This document shows, in pieces, positions 28,137 to 37,659 of a stretch of 64,000 bases of DNA (position 1 is its first letter; each line of letters opens with the position of its first letter). The DNA is from Pseudomonas sp. SL4(2022) (GTDB lineage Bacteria; Pseudomonadota; Gammaproteobacteria; Pseudomonadales; Pseudomonadaceae): NCBI RefSeq assembly GCF_026625725.1, contig NZ_CP113060.1, positions 2,114,001 to 2,178,000 of the forward strand, written 5' to 3'. A program made the translations under genes and the position numbers. The notes below the pieces were generated by a model. The model worked only from the letters and a program-made list of their open reading frames with translations, was not told the origin of the DNA and did no database searches.

Positions 28137-29617
28137 TAGTGCTCCGGGACGCCAGAAGGTTGTTCGGCGGGGCGGTCGGTGGGCGGTGGCAGTTCTTTCT
28201 GCGCCACGCTTGGGCCGGCGGTGACAATCACCAGAGCCTCGGGATTGAGGTGCTTGGCCATGGCAGCCTTGACCTGCTCGACCGTCAGCACTTCGACGTC
28301 GCGCATAAAGTCTTCCAGGTAAGTCAGCGGCAGGTCATAGAAACCCATGGAGCCCAGCTGGCCGACAATGGCGGCATTGCTCGCAGTGGACAGCGGGAAG
28401 CTGCCGGCCAGCTCGCGCTTGGCGTTGTTCAGCTCTTCTGCAGTCGGGCCGTTGTTGATGAAGTCGGCGAGCATGCTTTTGACCAGTTGCAGGGTGCCGT
28501 CGCTGAGCTCCGCACGGGTCTGCAAGTTGATCATAAAGGGGCCGCGCGCCTGCATGGCACTGAAACCGGAGTAGACGCCGTAGGTCAGGCCGCGCTTCTC
28601 GCGCACTTCGGTCATCAAGCGGGTGCCGAAGCCACCGCCGCCGAACACCTGGTTGCCCAGGTAGAGCGCGGCGTAGTCCGGGTCGCGGCGGTCGATGCCG
28701 AGTTGGGCAATCATCAGGTGGGTCTGGTTGGAGGGGAATTCGATATGTTGCAGCCCCGGCTTGGGTTCTTCCGGCTGGACGATGCGCGGCAGCGCCGGAC
28801 CTTTCGGCAAGGCGGCGGATACCTGATTGGCCAGCGCTTCGGCGTCGCTGCGCGAGAGGTCGCCGACCAGCGCAATAATCGCGTTATGGGCGGTGTAGGC
28901 CTTGGCGTGGAAGGCCTGCAACTGCTCACGGCGGAGGGCCGGAATCGACTCCGCCGTGCCATCGCTCGGGTGGGCGTAAGGATGCGTGCCGTACAGGCGC
29001 TCGAACAGCGCCAGGCTGGCCAGCTTGCCGGGGTTCTGCTTCTGGTATTCGAAACCGGCCAGCAGCTGGTTTTTGATCCGCGCCAGGGCGTCTTCCGGGA
29101 AGGTCGGCTGGCCGAGCACCTGATTGAACAGCTGCAGGGCTGGCTCGCGTTTGTCCGCCGCGCTGAGGCTGCGCAAGCTGGCGATGGCCATGTCGCGGAA
29201 CGCGCCGTTGCCGAAGTTGGCACCGAGGTTTTCGAAGCCGGCGGCAATCGCGCCGACATCCTTGCCCGGCACGCCTTCGTTGAGCATGGCGTTGGTCAGC
29301 ATCGCCAGGCCGGCGACGCCGTCGTCATGGCTGCTGCCAGCGGCAAAGGTCAGTTGCAGGTCGAACATCGGCAGCTCGCGGGCTTCGACGAACAGCACCT
29401 TGGCGCCCTCGGCGGTGTGCCAGGTCTGGATATTCAGGTCGCGGCGGCTGGGTGGCTGATCGCCAAGGGCGGCCAGGGATTCGATGCTGGTCGATTCGGT
29501 GGCAGCAGCCGGTTCTGTGCTGTTATCCGGGCGGTTGATCACCAGGGCCAGCAATGCCAGCAGTATCAGTAGCGCCAGGCCGAGCAGGCCGTAGCGCAGG
29601 CCATTGCGCTCACTCAT
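28136..29617 (-). CDS. M16 family peptidase-like protein, non-catalytic subunit
   Basis: A 493-residue M16 homolog with an N-terminal signal anchor (about 10-30) and a periplasmic body. The zinc site HxxEH is absent: the matching region reads GLAMLTNAMLNEG. Such inactive subunits pair with a catalytic partner, here the upstream gene. An R/Y region near the middle (REKRGLTYGVYSG) is the C-lobe substrate motif. I chose ATG 29617 with AGGAG upstream; it overlaps the preceding stop by 8 bases, so the two are made together. Confidence 0.92.
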   Translation of the reverse strand: MSERNGLRYGLLGLALLILLALLALVINRPDNSTEPAAATESTSIESLAALGDQPPSRRDLNIQTWHTAEGAKVLFVEARELPMFDLQLTFAAGSSHDDGVAGLAMLTNAMLNEGVPGKDVGAIAAGFENLGANFGNGAFRDMAIASLRSLSAADKREPALQLFNQVLGQPTFPEDALARIKNQLLAGFEYQKQNPGKLASLALFERLYGTHPYAHPSDGTAESIPALRREQLQAFHAKAYTAHNAIIALVGDLSRSDAEALANQVSAALPKGPALPRIVQPEEPKPGLQHIEFPSNQTHLMIAQLGIDRRDPDYAALYLGNQVFGGGGFGTRLMTEVREKRGLTYGVYSGFSAMQARGPFMINLQTRAELSDGTLQLVKSMLADFINNGPTAEELNNAKRELAGSFPLSTASNAAIVGQLGSMGFYDLPLTYLEDFMRDVEVLTVEQVKAAMAKHLNPEALVIVTAGPSVAQKELPPPTDRPAEQPSGVPEH

Positions 29618-30965
29618 TGCGCTTCTCCTCAGGCAGAACATGGGCGACGCTCAGGTGGTCGCGGGTAAAGAAGGTTTTGGCGGCACTCTGGATATCCGCC
29701 GGGGTCACGGCTTCCAGTTCGGCCAGCTCCTGGTCGATCAGCTGCCACGACAGGCCGACGGTTTCCAGCTGGCCGATGGCGGTGGCCTGGCTGGTGATCG
29801 AATCACGCTCGTAGACCAGGCCGGCGATTACTTGCGCACGCACGCGGGCCAGTTCCTCGGCGCTTGGCGGGGTGTTTTTCAAGTCCTCCAGCTCACGCCA
29901 CAGGCCAGCTTCGACCTGCTCCAGGGTCTTGCCGGTCTGCACGTTGGGTGTGGCGGACAGGATGAACAGGCTGTCGCCACGGGCGAAACCGTCGTACCAG
30001 GCAGAGGCGCCGGAAACCAGTTCCTCGCCGCGCTCCAGGCGGGTCGGCAGGCGGGCGCTGTAGCCGCCATCGAGCAGGGCGGCAGCCAGACGCAGGGCAT
30101 GCACCTGGCGCGGCTGTTCGGCGGTGGCCAGGCCAGGCACGTTAAAGCCCATCATCAGGCTCGGCAGCTGGGTTTTCAGGTGCAGGGTGATGCGTCGTTC
30201 GCCCGGTGCGGCCAGCTCACGCGGCGCTTTGGCGGTGGGCACGGTGCGCTTGGGAATGGCACCGAAATAGCGCTCGGCGAGGATCTTCACCTCGGCGACG
30301 CTGACGTCACCGACTACCACCAGGGTGGCGTTGTTCGGCGCGTACCAGGCTTCGTACCAGGCGCGCAGCTCCTCGACGGTCATCCGCTCAAGGTCGGCCA
30401 TCCAGCCGATGGTCGGCGTGTGGTAACCGCTGGCGGGGTAGGCCATGGCCTTGAAGCGCTCGTAGGCCAGACTCGACGGTTTGTCGTCGGTGCGCAGACG
30501 GCGCTCCTCCTTGATTACCTCGATTTCCTTGGCGAACTCATCGGCCGGCAGTTTGAGGCTGGCCAGACGGTCGGCTTCCAGTTCCAGGGCGACGGCCAGG
30601 CGGTCGCGTGCCAGCACCTGGTAATAGGCGGTGTAGTCGTCGCTGGTGAAGGCGTTTTCCTCGGCGCCGAGCTCACGCAGGATGCGCGAGGCTTCGCCGG
30701 GGCCGAGCTTGCGGCTGCCCTTGAACATCATGTGTTCGAGGGCGTGGGACAGCCCGGTCTGGCCGGGCGTCTCGTAGCTGGAACCAACCTTGTACCAGAG
30801 CTGGGAGACCACCACCGGAGCGCGATGGTCTTCGCGCACGATGACCTTGAGGCCATTGTCCAGGCTGAATTCGTGGGTCGGCTGGGTTTCTGTGGCCAGG
30901 GCCAGCAGGGGGTGGCAGAGTACGCCGAGCAGCAGGGCTGCGGTGCGTTGGGCAATCATAGGCAT
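29610..30965 (-). CDS. M16 family zinc metallopeptidase, catalytic subunit
   Basis: A 451-residue periplasmic peptidase with a signal peptide (about 1-26). The inverted zinc motif is HALEHMMFKG, with the distal acidic ligand in the following helix (EIEVIKEERR region). It heads a leftward unit with the inactive M16 partner, rsmD and a small membrane protein. A start two codons later (30959) is equally possible. It is divergent from ftsY. The natural substrate is unknown. Confidence 0.93.
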   Translation of the reverse strand: MPMIAQRTAALLLGVLCHPLLALATETQPTHEFSLDNGLKVIVREDHRAPVVVSQLWYKVGSSYETPGQTGLSHALEHMMFKGSRKLGPGEASRILRELGAEENAFTSDDYTAYYQVLARDRLAVALELEADRLASLKLPADEFAKEIEVIKEERRLRTDDKPSSLAYERFKAMAYPASGYHTPTIGWMADLERMTVEELRAWYEAWYAPNNATLVVVGDVSVAEVKILAERYFGAIPKRTVPTAKAPRELAAPGERRITLHLKTQLPSLMMGFNVPGLATAEQPRQVHALRLAAALLDGGYSARLPTRLERGEELVSGASAWYDGFARGDSLFILSATPNVQTGKTLEQVEAGLWRELEDLKNTPPSAEELARVRAQVIAGLVYERDSITSQATAIGQLETVGLSWQLIDQELAELEAVTPADIQSAAKTFFTRDHLSVAHVLPEEKRNE

Positions 30966-31169
30966 GGGTTATCGACCTGTCGGACGGGCCCGCTTGGTCT
31001 TAGCGTCGGCGGGCGCGGAGGTGCTAGGATACGCATCCGTTTTACTGGCGACCACGCCTGCTAAGGCTTCTGATTGTTTCCGCGTGCACTCTTCAGCTTT
31101 CAATGCCGCGTGAGTAATGCTTTCAGAGCCTGTGGCCTGCGCGTCGCACCTTTGAGATAGCCGTCCTCC

Positions 31170-32579
31170 ATGTTTGGTTCCAACGACGACAAACACAAGT
31201 CCACGCCTGCTGCGCCGGCCTCTGCCGAGAAGCCAGCCGAGAAGAAAGACCTGTTCGGCTGGTTGCGCAAAAAGCCGCAAGCGCCGGCCAACCCTGACAC
31301 GCAACCGACGCCGGTTGATGAGCCGCCTGTTGCGCCTGTTGCGCCCGTTACGCCGTTAAGCGACGTTGCTGTGCCTGTCGTAGAACCGGTTGTTGTCGCC
31401 GAGGCCGTTGTCGAGCCTCAGCCTGCTCCGGTCGCACCTGTTGAACACGTCGCCGCTTCTGCTCACGCGGAGGTTGAGAGCGCTGAAGCCAATGCGCTTC
31501 CACGCCCGTCGCGGTTCCGTATCAACGCTGGCAGCGAAGTCCTGCATGCGCACGTTGAGGTGCCAGTGGTGGTTGAGCCGGTCGTCGAGCCACCGGTGGC
31601 CGCACCTGCTGTTGTAGAACCTGTCGCAGCGCCGGCTAAAAGCGCTGAGGAGAGCCGTACCGGTTTCCTTGAGCGCCTCAAGCAGGGCCTGTCGAAAACC
31701 AGCGCCAGCCTTGGCGAAGGCATGGCCAGCCTGTTTCTTGGCAAAAAAGTCATCGATGATGACCTGCTCGAAGACCTGGAAACCCGCCTGCTGACCGCCG
31801 ACGTTGGCGTCGAAGCCACCACGGCGATTATCGGCAACCTGACCAAGCGTGTCGCGCGCAAGGAACTGGCTGACAGTGGCGCGCTGTACAAGGCCTTGCA
31901 GGACGAGCTGACCACGCTGCTCAAACCGGTCGAACAGCCGCTGAAGATCGACAGCAGCAAACAGCCCTATGTGATTCTGGTGGTTGGCGTGAATGGTGCG
32001 GGTAAGACCACCACCATCGGTAAGTTGGCGAAAAAACTGCAGCAGGACGGCAAGAAAGTCATGCTCGCCGCTGGTGATACCTTCCGCGCTGCCGCCGTGG
32101 AACAGTTGCAGGTATGGGGCGAGCGCAACCAGATTGCGGTCATCGCCCAGCACACCGGTGCCGACTCCGCTTCGGTGATTTTCGATGCCGTGCAGGCCGC
32201 CAAGGCACGCGGCATGGACGTGCTGATCGCCGACACCGCCGGGCGTCTGCACACTAAAGACAACCTGATGGAAGAGCTGAAGAAGGTCCGTCGGGTGATC
32301 GGCAAGCTGGATGACACCGCGCCGCACGAAGTGTTGCTGGTGCTGGACGCTGGCACCGGACAGAACGCCATCAGCCAGGCCAAGCAGTTCAACCAGACGG
32401 TCAACCTCACTGGCCTGGCGTTGACCAAGCTTGACGGCACCGCCAAGGGCGGGGTGATCTTTGCTCTGGCCAAACAGTTTGCCTTGCCAATCCGTTATAT
32501 CGGGGTGGGCGAGGGCATTGATGACCTGCGTACTTTTGAGGCCGAAGCCTTCGTACAGGCCCTGTTCGCGGAGAAATAG
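31170..32579 (+). CDS. ftsY: Signal recognition particle receptor FtsY
   Basis: The 469-residue SRP receptor GTPase docks ribosome-SRP complexes at the inner membrane. An N-terminal A domain of about 165 residues is rich in Ala, Pro, Val and Glu, with a basic amphipathic start (KKDLFGWLRKKPQ). The NG domain follows. Its G1 loop is VVGVNGAGKTTTIGKLA, and DTAGR and TKLDGTAKGG are the other GTPase motifs. It is the first gene of the ftsY-ftsE-ftsX set; ftsE starts one base after its stop. Confidence 0.97.
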   Translation: MFGSNDDKHKSTPAAPASAEKPAEKKDLFGWLRKKPQAPANPDTQPTPVDEPPVAPVAPVTPLSDVAVPVVEPVVVAEAVVEPQPAPVAPVEHVAASAHAEVESAEANALPRPSRFRINAGSEVLHAHVEVPVVVEPVVEPPVAAPAVVEPVAAPAKSAEESRTGFLERLKQGLSKTSASLGEGMASLFLGKKVIDDDLLEDLETRLLTADVGVEATTAIIGNLTKRVARKELADSGALYKALQDELTTLLKPVEQPLKIDSSKQPYVILVVGVNGAGKTTTIGKLAKKLQQDGKKVMLAAGDTFRAAAVEQLQVWGERNQIAVIAQHTGADSASVIFDAVQAAKARGMDVLIADTAGRLHTKDNLMEELKKVRRVIGKLDDTAPHEVLLVLDAGTGQNAISQAKQFNQTVNLTGLALTKLDGTAKGGVIFALAKQFALPIRYIGVGEGIDDLRTFEAEAFVQALFAEK

Positions 32580-32580
32580 G

Positions 32581-33252
32581 ATGATCAAATTCGAGCAGGT
32601 CGGTAAGCGTTACCCGAACGGCCACGTCGGGCTGCACGAACTGAGTTTCCATGTGCGCCGTGGTGAGTTCCTCTTCGTCACTGGCCATTCCGGGGCGGGC
32701 AAAAGCACCTTGTTGCGTCTGTTGCTGGCGATGGAGCGGCCGAGCAGCGGCAAGTTGCTGCTGGCCGGGCAGGACCTGTCGCACATCACCAATGCGCAGA
32801 TCCCGTTCCTGCGTCGGCAGATCGGTGTGGTGTTCCAGAATCACCAACTGCTGTTTGATCGCAGCGTATTCGATAACGTGGCGTTGCCGTTGCAGATACT
32901 TGGCCTGTCCAAGGACGAAATCGGCACCCGCGTGCGCACTGCGCTGGAGCGTGTGTCCCTGGCCGACAAGGCCGAGCAGTTCCCGGGCGACCTGTCCACC
33001 GGTCAGCAGCAACGTGTCGGCATTGCCCGCGCCGTGGTGCATCGTCCTGCTCTGCTGCTGGCTGACGAGCCCACCGGCAACCTCGACCCGCGCCTGGCGG
33101 CCGAGATTATGGGGGTGTTTGAAGACATCAACCGTCTGGGCACCACCGTGCTGATCGCCAGCCACGACCTGGCGCTGATTGCGCGCATGCGCCACCGTAT
33201 GCTGACCTTGCAGCGCGGCCGTCTGATTGGTGATGGGGAGGCTTCTGTATGA
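32581..33252 (+). CDS. ftsE: Cell division ATP-binding protein FtsE
   Basis: A 223-residue ABC ATPase that works with FtsX at the division septum to control peptidoglycan amidase activation. Walker A is GHSGAGKST, the signature is LSTGQQQRVGIARA and Walker B is ALLLADEPTGNLD. ATG 32581 lies one base after the ftsY stop; the longer open frame reaching 32461 would overlap ftsY and is rejected. Its own stop overlaps the ftsX start as ATGA. Confidence 0.97.
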   Translation: MIKFEQVGKRYPNGHVGLHELSFHVRRGEFLFVTGHSGAGKSTLLRLLLAMERPSSGKLLLAGQDLSHITNAQIPFLRRQIGVVFQNHQLLFDRSVFDNVALPLQILGLSKDEIGTRVRTALERVSLADKAEQFPGDLSTGQQQRVGIARAVVHRPALLLADEPTGNLDPRLAAEIMGVFEDINRLGTTVLIASHDLALIARMRHRMLTLQRGRLIGDGEASV

Positions 33253-34268
33253 GTGCCACACGCATGCCACCTCCACAGCCGGCGCAACGCGTCGGTGCGG
33301 CGCCGAAGAAATCCGAGTCACCAACGCCGGGTGATGACGGCCCAAGCTTTACCCACCAGCTGCATGCCTGGCTGGAGAACCACCGCGCCAGCTTGGTCGA
33401 CAGCCTGCGCCGGTTGGGTAAGCAGCCGATTGGCAGCTTCTTTACCTGCCTGGTGATGGCCGTGGCCTTGAGCCTGCCCATGGGGCTGGCGTTGCTGTTG
33501 GATAACGTCGAGCGTCTGGGCGTGTCCTGGCAGCGCGCTGCACAGATTTCCCTTTATCTGCAGATTGATGCCAGCGAGGCCCAGGGTCAGGCACTGCGCG
33601 AGCAGATTGCAGCGCTGGACGATGTGGAAGAGGCTGAATGGATCAGTCGTGAACAGGCCTTGAGCGAGTTCCAACAGCAGTCAGGGCTGGGTGAAGCGCT
33701 CAAGGAATTGCCGGATAACCCACTGCCCGGGGTGATCGTGGTGACGCCGCAACAGGTTGATAAGATCGCCCTGGAGGCCCTGCGCCTGCGCCTGGCCGAG
33801 TTGCCACGGGTGCAGCAGGCGCAACTGGACCTGCTGTGGGTCGAGCGCCTGAGTGCCATGCTCAAGTTGGGTGAGCGCTTTGTCTTCGGCCTGACCCTGC
33901 TGTTGGTGATGGCGCTGCTGCTGGTGATTGGCAACACCATTCGCTTGCATATCGAAAACCGCCGCACCGAAATTGAAGTGATCAAGCTGGTCGGCGGCAC
34001 CGACAGTTATGTGCGGCGGCCCTTTCTTTATATGGGGGCGTTGTACGGGATTGGCGCAGGCGTATTTGCCTGGTTGCTGCTGGCCTTTGGCCTGGACTGG
34101 CTAAACGACGCCGTGGTGCGTCTGGCTGGTTTGTACGGCAGCGACTTCGCTCTGGATGGCGTGCCGATGGCCGATGGTCTGTCGCTACTGCTCGGCGCGG
34201 TGTTGTTGGGCTATATTGGCGCCTGGCTTGCCGTGGCAAGGCACTTGAGCGAGCTGGCTCCCAGATAG
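33249..34268 (+). CDS. ftsX: Cell division protein FtsX
   Basis: A 339-residue inner-membrane partner of FtsE. A cytoplasmic N-terminal tail of about 70 residues, rich in Pro and Ser, precedes helix 1 (about 72-92). The periplasmic loop that recruits EnvC-type amidase activators runs from about 95 to 210. Three more helices follow near 215-240, 262-285 and 310-330. The ATGA overlap with ftsE indicates coupled translation. Confidence 0.96.
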   Translation: MSATRMPPPQPAQRVGAAPKKSESPTPGDDGPSFTHQLHAWLENHRASLVDSLRRLGKQPIGSFFTCLVMAVALSLPMGLALLLDNVERLGVSWQRAAQISLYLQIDASEAQGQALREQIAALDDVEEAEWISREQALSEFQQQSGLGEALKELPDNPLPGVIVVTPQQVDKIALEALRLRLAELPRVQQAQLDLLWVERLSAMLKLGERFVFGLTLLLVMALLLVIGNTIRLHIENRRTEIEVIKLVGGTDSYVRRPFLYMGALYGIGAGVFAWLLLAFGLDWLNDAVVRLAGLYGSDFALDGVPMADGLSLLLGAVLLGYIGAWLAVARHLSELAPR

Positions 34269-34306
34269 TAAGTTATTGTTTTGCTTGATATTGACTATGT
34301 GTAAGG

Positions 34307-34333
34307 GAACTTGTACCGCGGTATAAAGTCCGA
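34307..34333 (+). promoter_or_regulatory. Sigma-E (AlgU/RpoE)-type promoter of rpoH
   Basis: GAACTT (34307-34312), 16 bases, then TCCGA (34329-34333), close to the AlgU consensus GAACTT-N16/17-TCTGA, and about 47 bases before the rpoH start. An AlgU-dependent rpoH promoter is known in P. aeruginosa, so this should connect envelope stress to the heat-shock response. Confidence 0.85.
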
Positions 34334-34380
34334 AGGAGCAGTGCTAGACTGCCCCACGATTCGTAAGTCGGAGGATTCAA

Positions 34381-35235
34381 ATGTCCACTTCTTTGCAACC
34401 TGTTCATGCTCTGGTTCCGGGTGCCAACCTGGAGGCATACGTGCATGCGGTAAACGGCATCCCGCTGTTGACCCCCGAGCAGGAGCGTGAACTGGCGGAA
34501 CGTCTCTTCTACAAACAAGACCTCGAAGCCGCCCGGCAAATGGTCCTGGCTCACCTGCGTTTTGTTGTGCATATCGCCCGCAGCTACTCCGGTTATGGCC
34601 TGGCCCAGGCGGACCTGATTCAGGAAGGCAACGTCGGCCTGATGAAGGCGGTCAAGCGCTTCAACCCGGAAATGGGTGTGCGCCTGGTGTCGTTCGCCGT
34701 GCATTGGATTCGCGCCGAAATCCACGAGTTCATCCTGAAAAACTGGCGCATCGTCAAGGTCGCTACCACCAAGGCGCAGCGTAAACTGTTCTTCAACCTG
34801 CGCAGCCAGAAGAAGCGTCTGGCCTGGCTGAATAACGACGAAGTGCATGCAGTGGCGGAAAGCCTGGGCGTTGAGCCACGTGAGGTGCGCGAAATGGAAA
34901 GCCGCCTGACCGGCCATGACATGGCCTTCGATCCAGCTGCTGAGGCGGACGACGAAAGCGCCTTCCAGTCGCCGGCGCATTACCTGGAAGACCATCGCTA
35001 CGACCCGGCGCGTCAGCTGGAAGATTCTGACTGGAGCGACAGTTCCACCGCCAATCTGCACGAGGCGCTGGAAGGTCTGGATGAGCGCAGCCGTGACATC
35101 CTCTACCAGCGCTGGTTGGCTGAAGAGAAAGCCACGCTGCATGACCTGGCTGCCAAGTACAACGTATCGGCCGAGCGCATTCGTCAGCTGGAGAAGAACG
35201 CGATGAACAAGCTCAAAGGTTCGATTGCCGCGTAA
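34381..35235 (+). CDS. rpoH: Heat-shock sigma factor RpoH (sigma-32)
   Basis: A 284-residue sigma factor directing transcription of chaperone and protease genes. Region 2 has [33 protein letters not shown]. The RpoH-specific box [15 protein letters not shown] is present at about 132-146. Region 4 ends with the DNA-contact helix ([16 protein letters not shown]). An AlgU-type promoter lies upstream. The message is probably also subject to translational temperature control as in other RpoH genes; I could not fold the leader. A strong terminator follows. Confidence 0.97.
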   Translation: MSTSLQPVHALVPGANLEAYVHAVNGIPLLTPEQERELAERLFYKQDLEAARQMVLAHLRFVVHIARSYSGYGLAQADLIQEGNVGLMKAVKRFNPEMGVRLVSFAVHWIRAEIHEFILKNWRIVKVATTKAQRKLFFNLRSQKKRLAWLNNDEVHAVAESLGVEPREVREMESRLTGHDMAFDPAAEADDESAFQSPAHYLEDHRYDPARQLEDSDWSDSSTANLHEALEGLDERSRDILYQRWLAEEKATLHDLAAKYNVSAERIRQLEKNAMNKLKGSIAA

Positions 35236-35256
35236 CAACTCGGCAGATCACCACAG

Positions 35257-35284
35257 AAAAAGCCGCACTCAGGTGCGGCTTTTT
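35257..35284. terminator. Bidirectional terminator between rpoH and mtgA
   Basis: A 12-bp stem (AAAAAGCCGCAC / GTGCGGCTTTTT, 4-nt loop), with T runs on both strands, ends the convergent rpoH and mtgA genes. Confidence 0.95.
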
Positions 35285-35298
35285 CATGTCTGTAACCA

Positions 35299-36030
35299 TT
35301 ACGGCAGCCAGCTCGGCCACCAGTCGGGGCGGCTGGGGCGCAGGCGGTTGAGGTAGTGGCTGCCACCCAGTTGCCGCATCTGCTGACGAATCCAGTTGGC
35401 CCGGCGGTTGATATGCGCACTCGGACGGCTGGCGCTCCACTCGCGCGGGTTGGGCAGTACGGCGGCCAGCAGGCTGCTCTGCTGGCGTGACAGGTAGGGC
35501 GCGCCGACCTTGAAATGATGGCGTGCCGCCGCTTCGGCACCAAACACGCCGTCGCCCCACTCGACGCTGTTGAGGTACACCTCAAGAATCCGCTGCTTGG
35601 GCCAGAGCAGTTCGATCAGGCCGGTAAACCACACTTCCATACCTTTGCGCAGCCAACTGCGCCCAGACCAGAGAAACAGGTTCTTCGCCACTTGCTGGCT
35701 GAGGGTACTGGCGCCGCGCAGAGAACCGCCTTGCTGGTTGTGCTCCAGAGCGGCCTGGATAGCCGCGACATCGAAGCCCCAGTGTTCGGCGAACTTCTGA
35801 TCCTCGCCAGCAATCACCGCCATCTTCAGGTCATCCGGCAGTTCGCTCCAGGGGCGCCAGCTGCGCTGCAGGTCGATGGGCTGATCAATGAGCCATGACT
35901 CGATCTTGCGCTCAACCATCAGTGCGCTGCCGGGTGGCGGTACCCAGCGGAATAACAGCACCAGCAGAACCGAACCGAGCATCAGCCAGAGCAGGAGGGT
36001 GAGCAGTCGACGGAAGAGGGATCGAAACAT
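35299..36030 (-). CDS. mtgA: Monofunctional biosynthetic peptidoglycan transglycosylase
   Basis: A 243-residue GT51 enzyme that polymerises lipid II into glycan strands. One N-terminal helix (about 8-28) anchors it in the inner membrane. The catalytic Glu motif is AVIAGEDQKFAEHWGFD, the second motif is GASTLSQQVAKNLFLW and the third is KQRILEVYLNSVEWG. No transpeptidase domain follows. I chose ATG 36030 (MFRSLFRRLL) over the longer frame to 36099. It is divergent from the DUF423 gene. Confidence 0.95.
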   Translation of the reverse strand: MFRSLFRRLLTLLLWLMLGSVLLVLLFRWVPPPGSALMVERKIESWLIDQPIDLQRSWRPWSELPDDLKMAVIAGEDQKFAEHWGFDVAAIQAALEHNQQGGSLRGASTLSQQVAKNLFLWSGRSWLRKGMEVWFTGLIELLWPKQRILEVYLNSVEWGDGVFGAEAAARHHFKVGAPYLSRQQSSLLAAVLPNPREWSASRPSAHINRRANWIRQQMRQLGGSHYLNRLRPSRPDWWPSWLP

Positions 36031-36097
36031 GCGTGCTTGGCCGGGATGAGTTTGCCGGCCATTATAGCCAGCCCTGTTTATATAGCTGGAGTGATGC

Positions 36098-36484
36098 ATG
36101 GCTCGTCTGTGGTTATTGCTGTCTGCCTGTACCGGGTTTACCGGTGTCGCTTTGGGCGCTTTTGCTGCACATGGCCTGAAAAACCAACTGACGCCGGCTT
36201 ATCTCGCGGTGTTTCAAACGGGCGCCCACTACCAACTGGTTCACGCGCTGGCGCTGTTCGGCGTTGGTCTGCTGGCCTTGCTGCGGCCGGCACCGCTGGT
36301 CAATTGCGCCGGCGCGCTGTTTGCTCTGGGTATCGTGCTGTTCTCCGGTAGCCTGTATGCCCTGACCTTGAGCGGTATCAGTGCGTTGGGCATGGTCACT
36401 CCTTTCGGCGGCGTGGCGTTTCTCGCCGGTTGGCTCTGTCTGGGTATCGCGGCCTGGAAGCTGGGTGCGCGCACTACCATCTGA
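36098..36484 (+). CDS. DUF423 family membrane protein
   Basis: A 128-residue protein with four hydrophobic helices. The N-terminal LGAFAAHGLK and FQTGAHYQLVHALALF motifs are typical of the DUF423/YgdD family, and the ISALGMVTPFGGVAFLAGW C-terminal motif agrees. Function unknown; it is an inner-membrane protein widely kept in proteobacteria. It starts about 68 bases from the divergent mtgA start. Confidence 0.93.
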   Translation: MARLWLLLSACTGFTGVALGAFAAHGLKNQLTPAYLAVFQTGAHYQLVHALALFGVGLLALLRPAPLVNCAGALFALGIVLFSGSLYALTLSGISALGMVTPFGGVAFLAGWLCLGIAAWKLGARTTI

Positions 36485-36524
36485 CCCATAAGTCAGAAAG
36501 CAGGATGAGTGGCAGCCTTTAGCC

Positions 36525-36553
36525 TTGGTCGGCGCCCATGATCAGGCTAGAAT
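36525..36553 (+). promoter_or_regulatory. Sigma-70-type promoter of thiS-thiG
   Basis: TTGGTC (36525-36530), 17 bases, then TAGAAT (36548-36553), 33 bases before the thiS start. I saw no thiamine-pyrophosphate riboswitch in the leader. Confidence 0.7.
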
Positions 36554-36586
36554 GCCGGCCCTTTTCTCAGTTGTGACCGAGTCGTC

Positions 36587-36787
36587 ATGCGTATTCAGTT
36601 AAACGGTGAAGCATTCGAATTGCCCGATGGGGAAACCGTTGCCGGGTTGATCGCGCGTCTGGACCTGGCCGGACGGCGCGTGGCGGTCGAACTCAATCTG
36701 GATATCGTGCCGCGCAGCCAGCACGCCACCACCGCCTTGCGCGCGGGTGATCAGGTTGAAGTGGTCCACGCCATTGGCGGTGGTTGA
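36587..36787 (+). CDS. thiS: Sulfur carrier protein ThiS
   Basis: A 66-residue ubiquitin-like protein. Its C-terminal glycine tail (HAIGGG) becomes a thiocarboxylate that donates sulfur for the thiazole ring of thiamine. The beta-grasp pattern and the length are normal. It lies 57 bases ahead of thiG, whose product uses the ThiS thiocarboxylate directly. Confidence 0.95.
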   Translation: MRIQLNGEAFELPDGETVAGLIARLDLAGRRVAVELNLDIVPRSQHATTALRAGDQVEVVHAIGGG

Positions 36788-36844
36788 TCCCCGCTCATCG
36801 GTTTATCGCGTTCAGACAGCTGCCCACTTTCACGAGGATTACCC

Positions 36845-37639
36845 ATGAGCCATGCGCCTACCGACAAGCCCTTTACCCTGGCCGGTCGTACCTACCAGTC
36901 GCGCCTGCTGGTCGGTACCGGCAAGTACAAGGACCTCGAAGAAACCCGCCTGGCCATCGAGGCTTCAGGTGCCGAGATCGTTACCGTGGCGGTGCGCCGG
37001 ACCAATATCGGGCAGAACCCGGGCGAGCCGAATCTGCTGGATGTGATCTCACCGGACACGTACACCATCCTGCCGAATACCGCCGGCTGCTATGACGCTG
37101 TCGAGGCCGTGCGTACCTGTCGCCTGGCCCGTGAGCTGCTCGACGGCCACAAGCTGGTGAAGCTGGAAGTGCTGGCTGACCAGAAGACCCTGTTCCCCAA
37201 CGTGATCGAAACCCTCAAGGCCGCCGAAGTGCTGGTCAAGGACGGCTTCGACGTGATGGTGTACACCAGCGATGACCCGATCATCGCCCGTGAATTGGCC
37301 GCCATGGGCTGTATCGCGGTGATGCCGCTGGCCGGGTTGATCGGCACCGGGCTGGGCATCTGCAACCCGTACAACCTGCGTATCATCCTCGAAGAAGCGA
37401 CCGTGCCGGTATTGGTCGATGCCGGTGTCGGCACCGCGTCTGATGCCACCATCGCTATGGAGTTGGGCTGCGAGGCGGTGCTGATGAACAGTGCGATTGC
37501 CCATGCGCAGAACCCGATTCTGATGGGCGAAGCGATGAAACACGCGATCATCGCCGGGCGCATGGCCTACCTGGCTGGGCGCATGCCTAAGAAACTCTAT
37601 GCCAGCGCCTCGTCGCCGCTGGATGGCCTGATTAAGTAA
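36845..37639 (+). CDS. thiG: Thiazole synthase
   Basis: The 264-residue TIM-barrel enzyme joins deoxyxylulose 5-phosphate, the ThiS thiocarboxylate and dehydroglycine into the thiazole phosphate of thiamine. The Schiff-base lysine lies in [10 protein letters not shown] (about residue 105), and the phosphate-binding loops [13 protein letters not shown] and [10 protein letters not shown] are intact. AGGATTACCC precedes ATG 36845. It is co-transcribed with thiS and probably trmB, which starts about 20 bases after its stop. Confidence 0.97.
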   Translation: MSHAPTDKPFTLAGRTYQSRLLVGTGKYKDLEETRLAIEASGAEIVTVAVRRTNIGQNPGEPNLLDVISPDTYTILPNTAGCYDAVEAVRTCRLARELLDGHKLVKLEVLADQKTLFPNVIETLKAAEVLVKDGFDVMVYTSDDPIIARELAAMGCIAVMPLAGLIGTGLGICNPYNLRIILEEATVPVLVDAGVGTASDATIAMELGCEAVLMNSAIAHAQNPILMGEAMKHAIIAGRMAYLAGRMPKKLYASASSPLDGLIK

Positions 37640-37659
37640 AAGCACTTTAAGAGCACAGC

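Noticed and set aside
28112..31064. Two long rightward frames of 486 codons each
   Set aside because: Both are antisense shadows of the paired M16 peptidase genes, which have signal peptides, a zinc motif and coupled starts.
36485..36586. A thiamine-pyrophosphate riboswitch upstream of thiS
   Set aside because: The leader after the predicted start site is about 30 bases, too short for the element.
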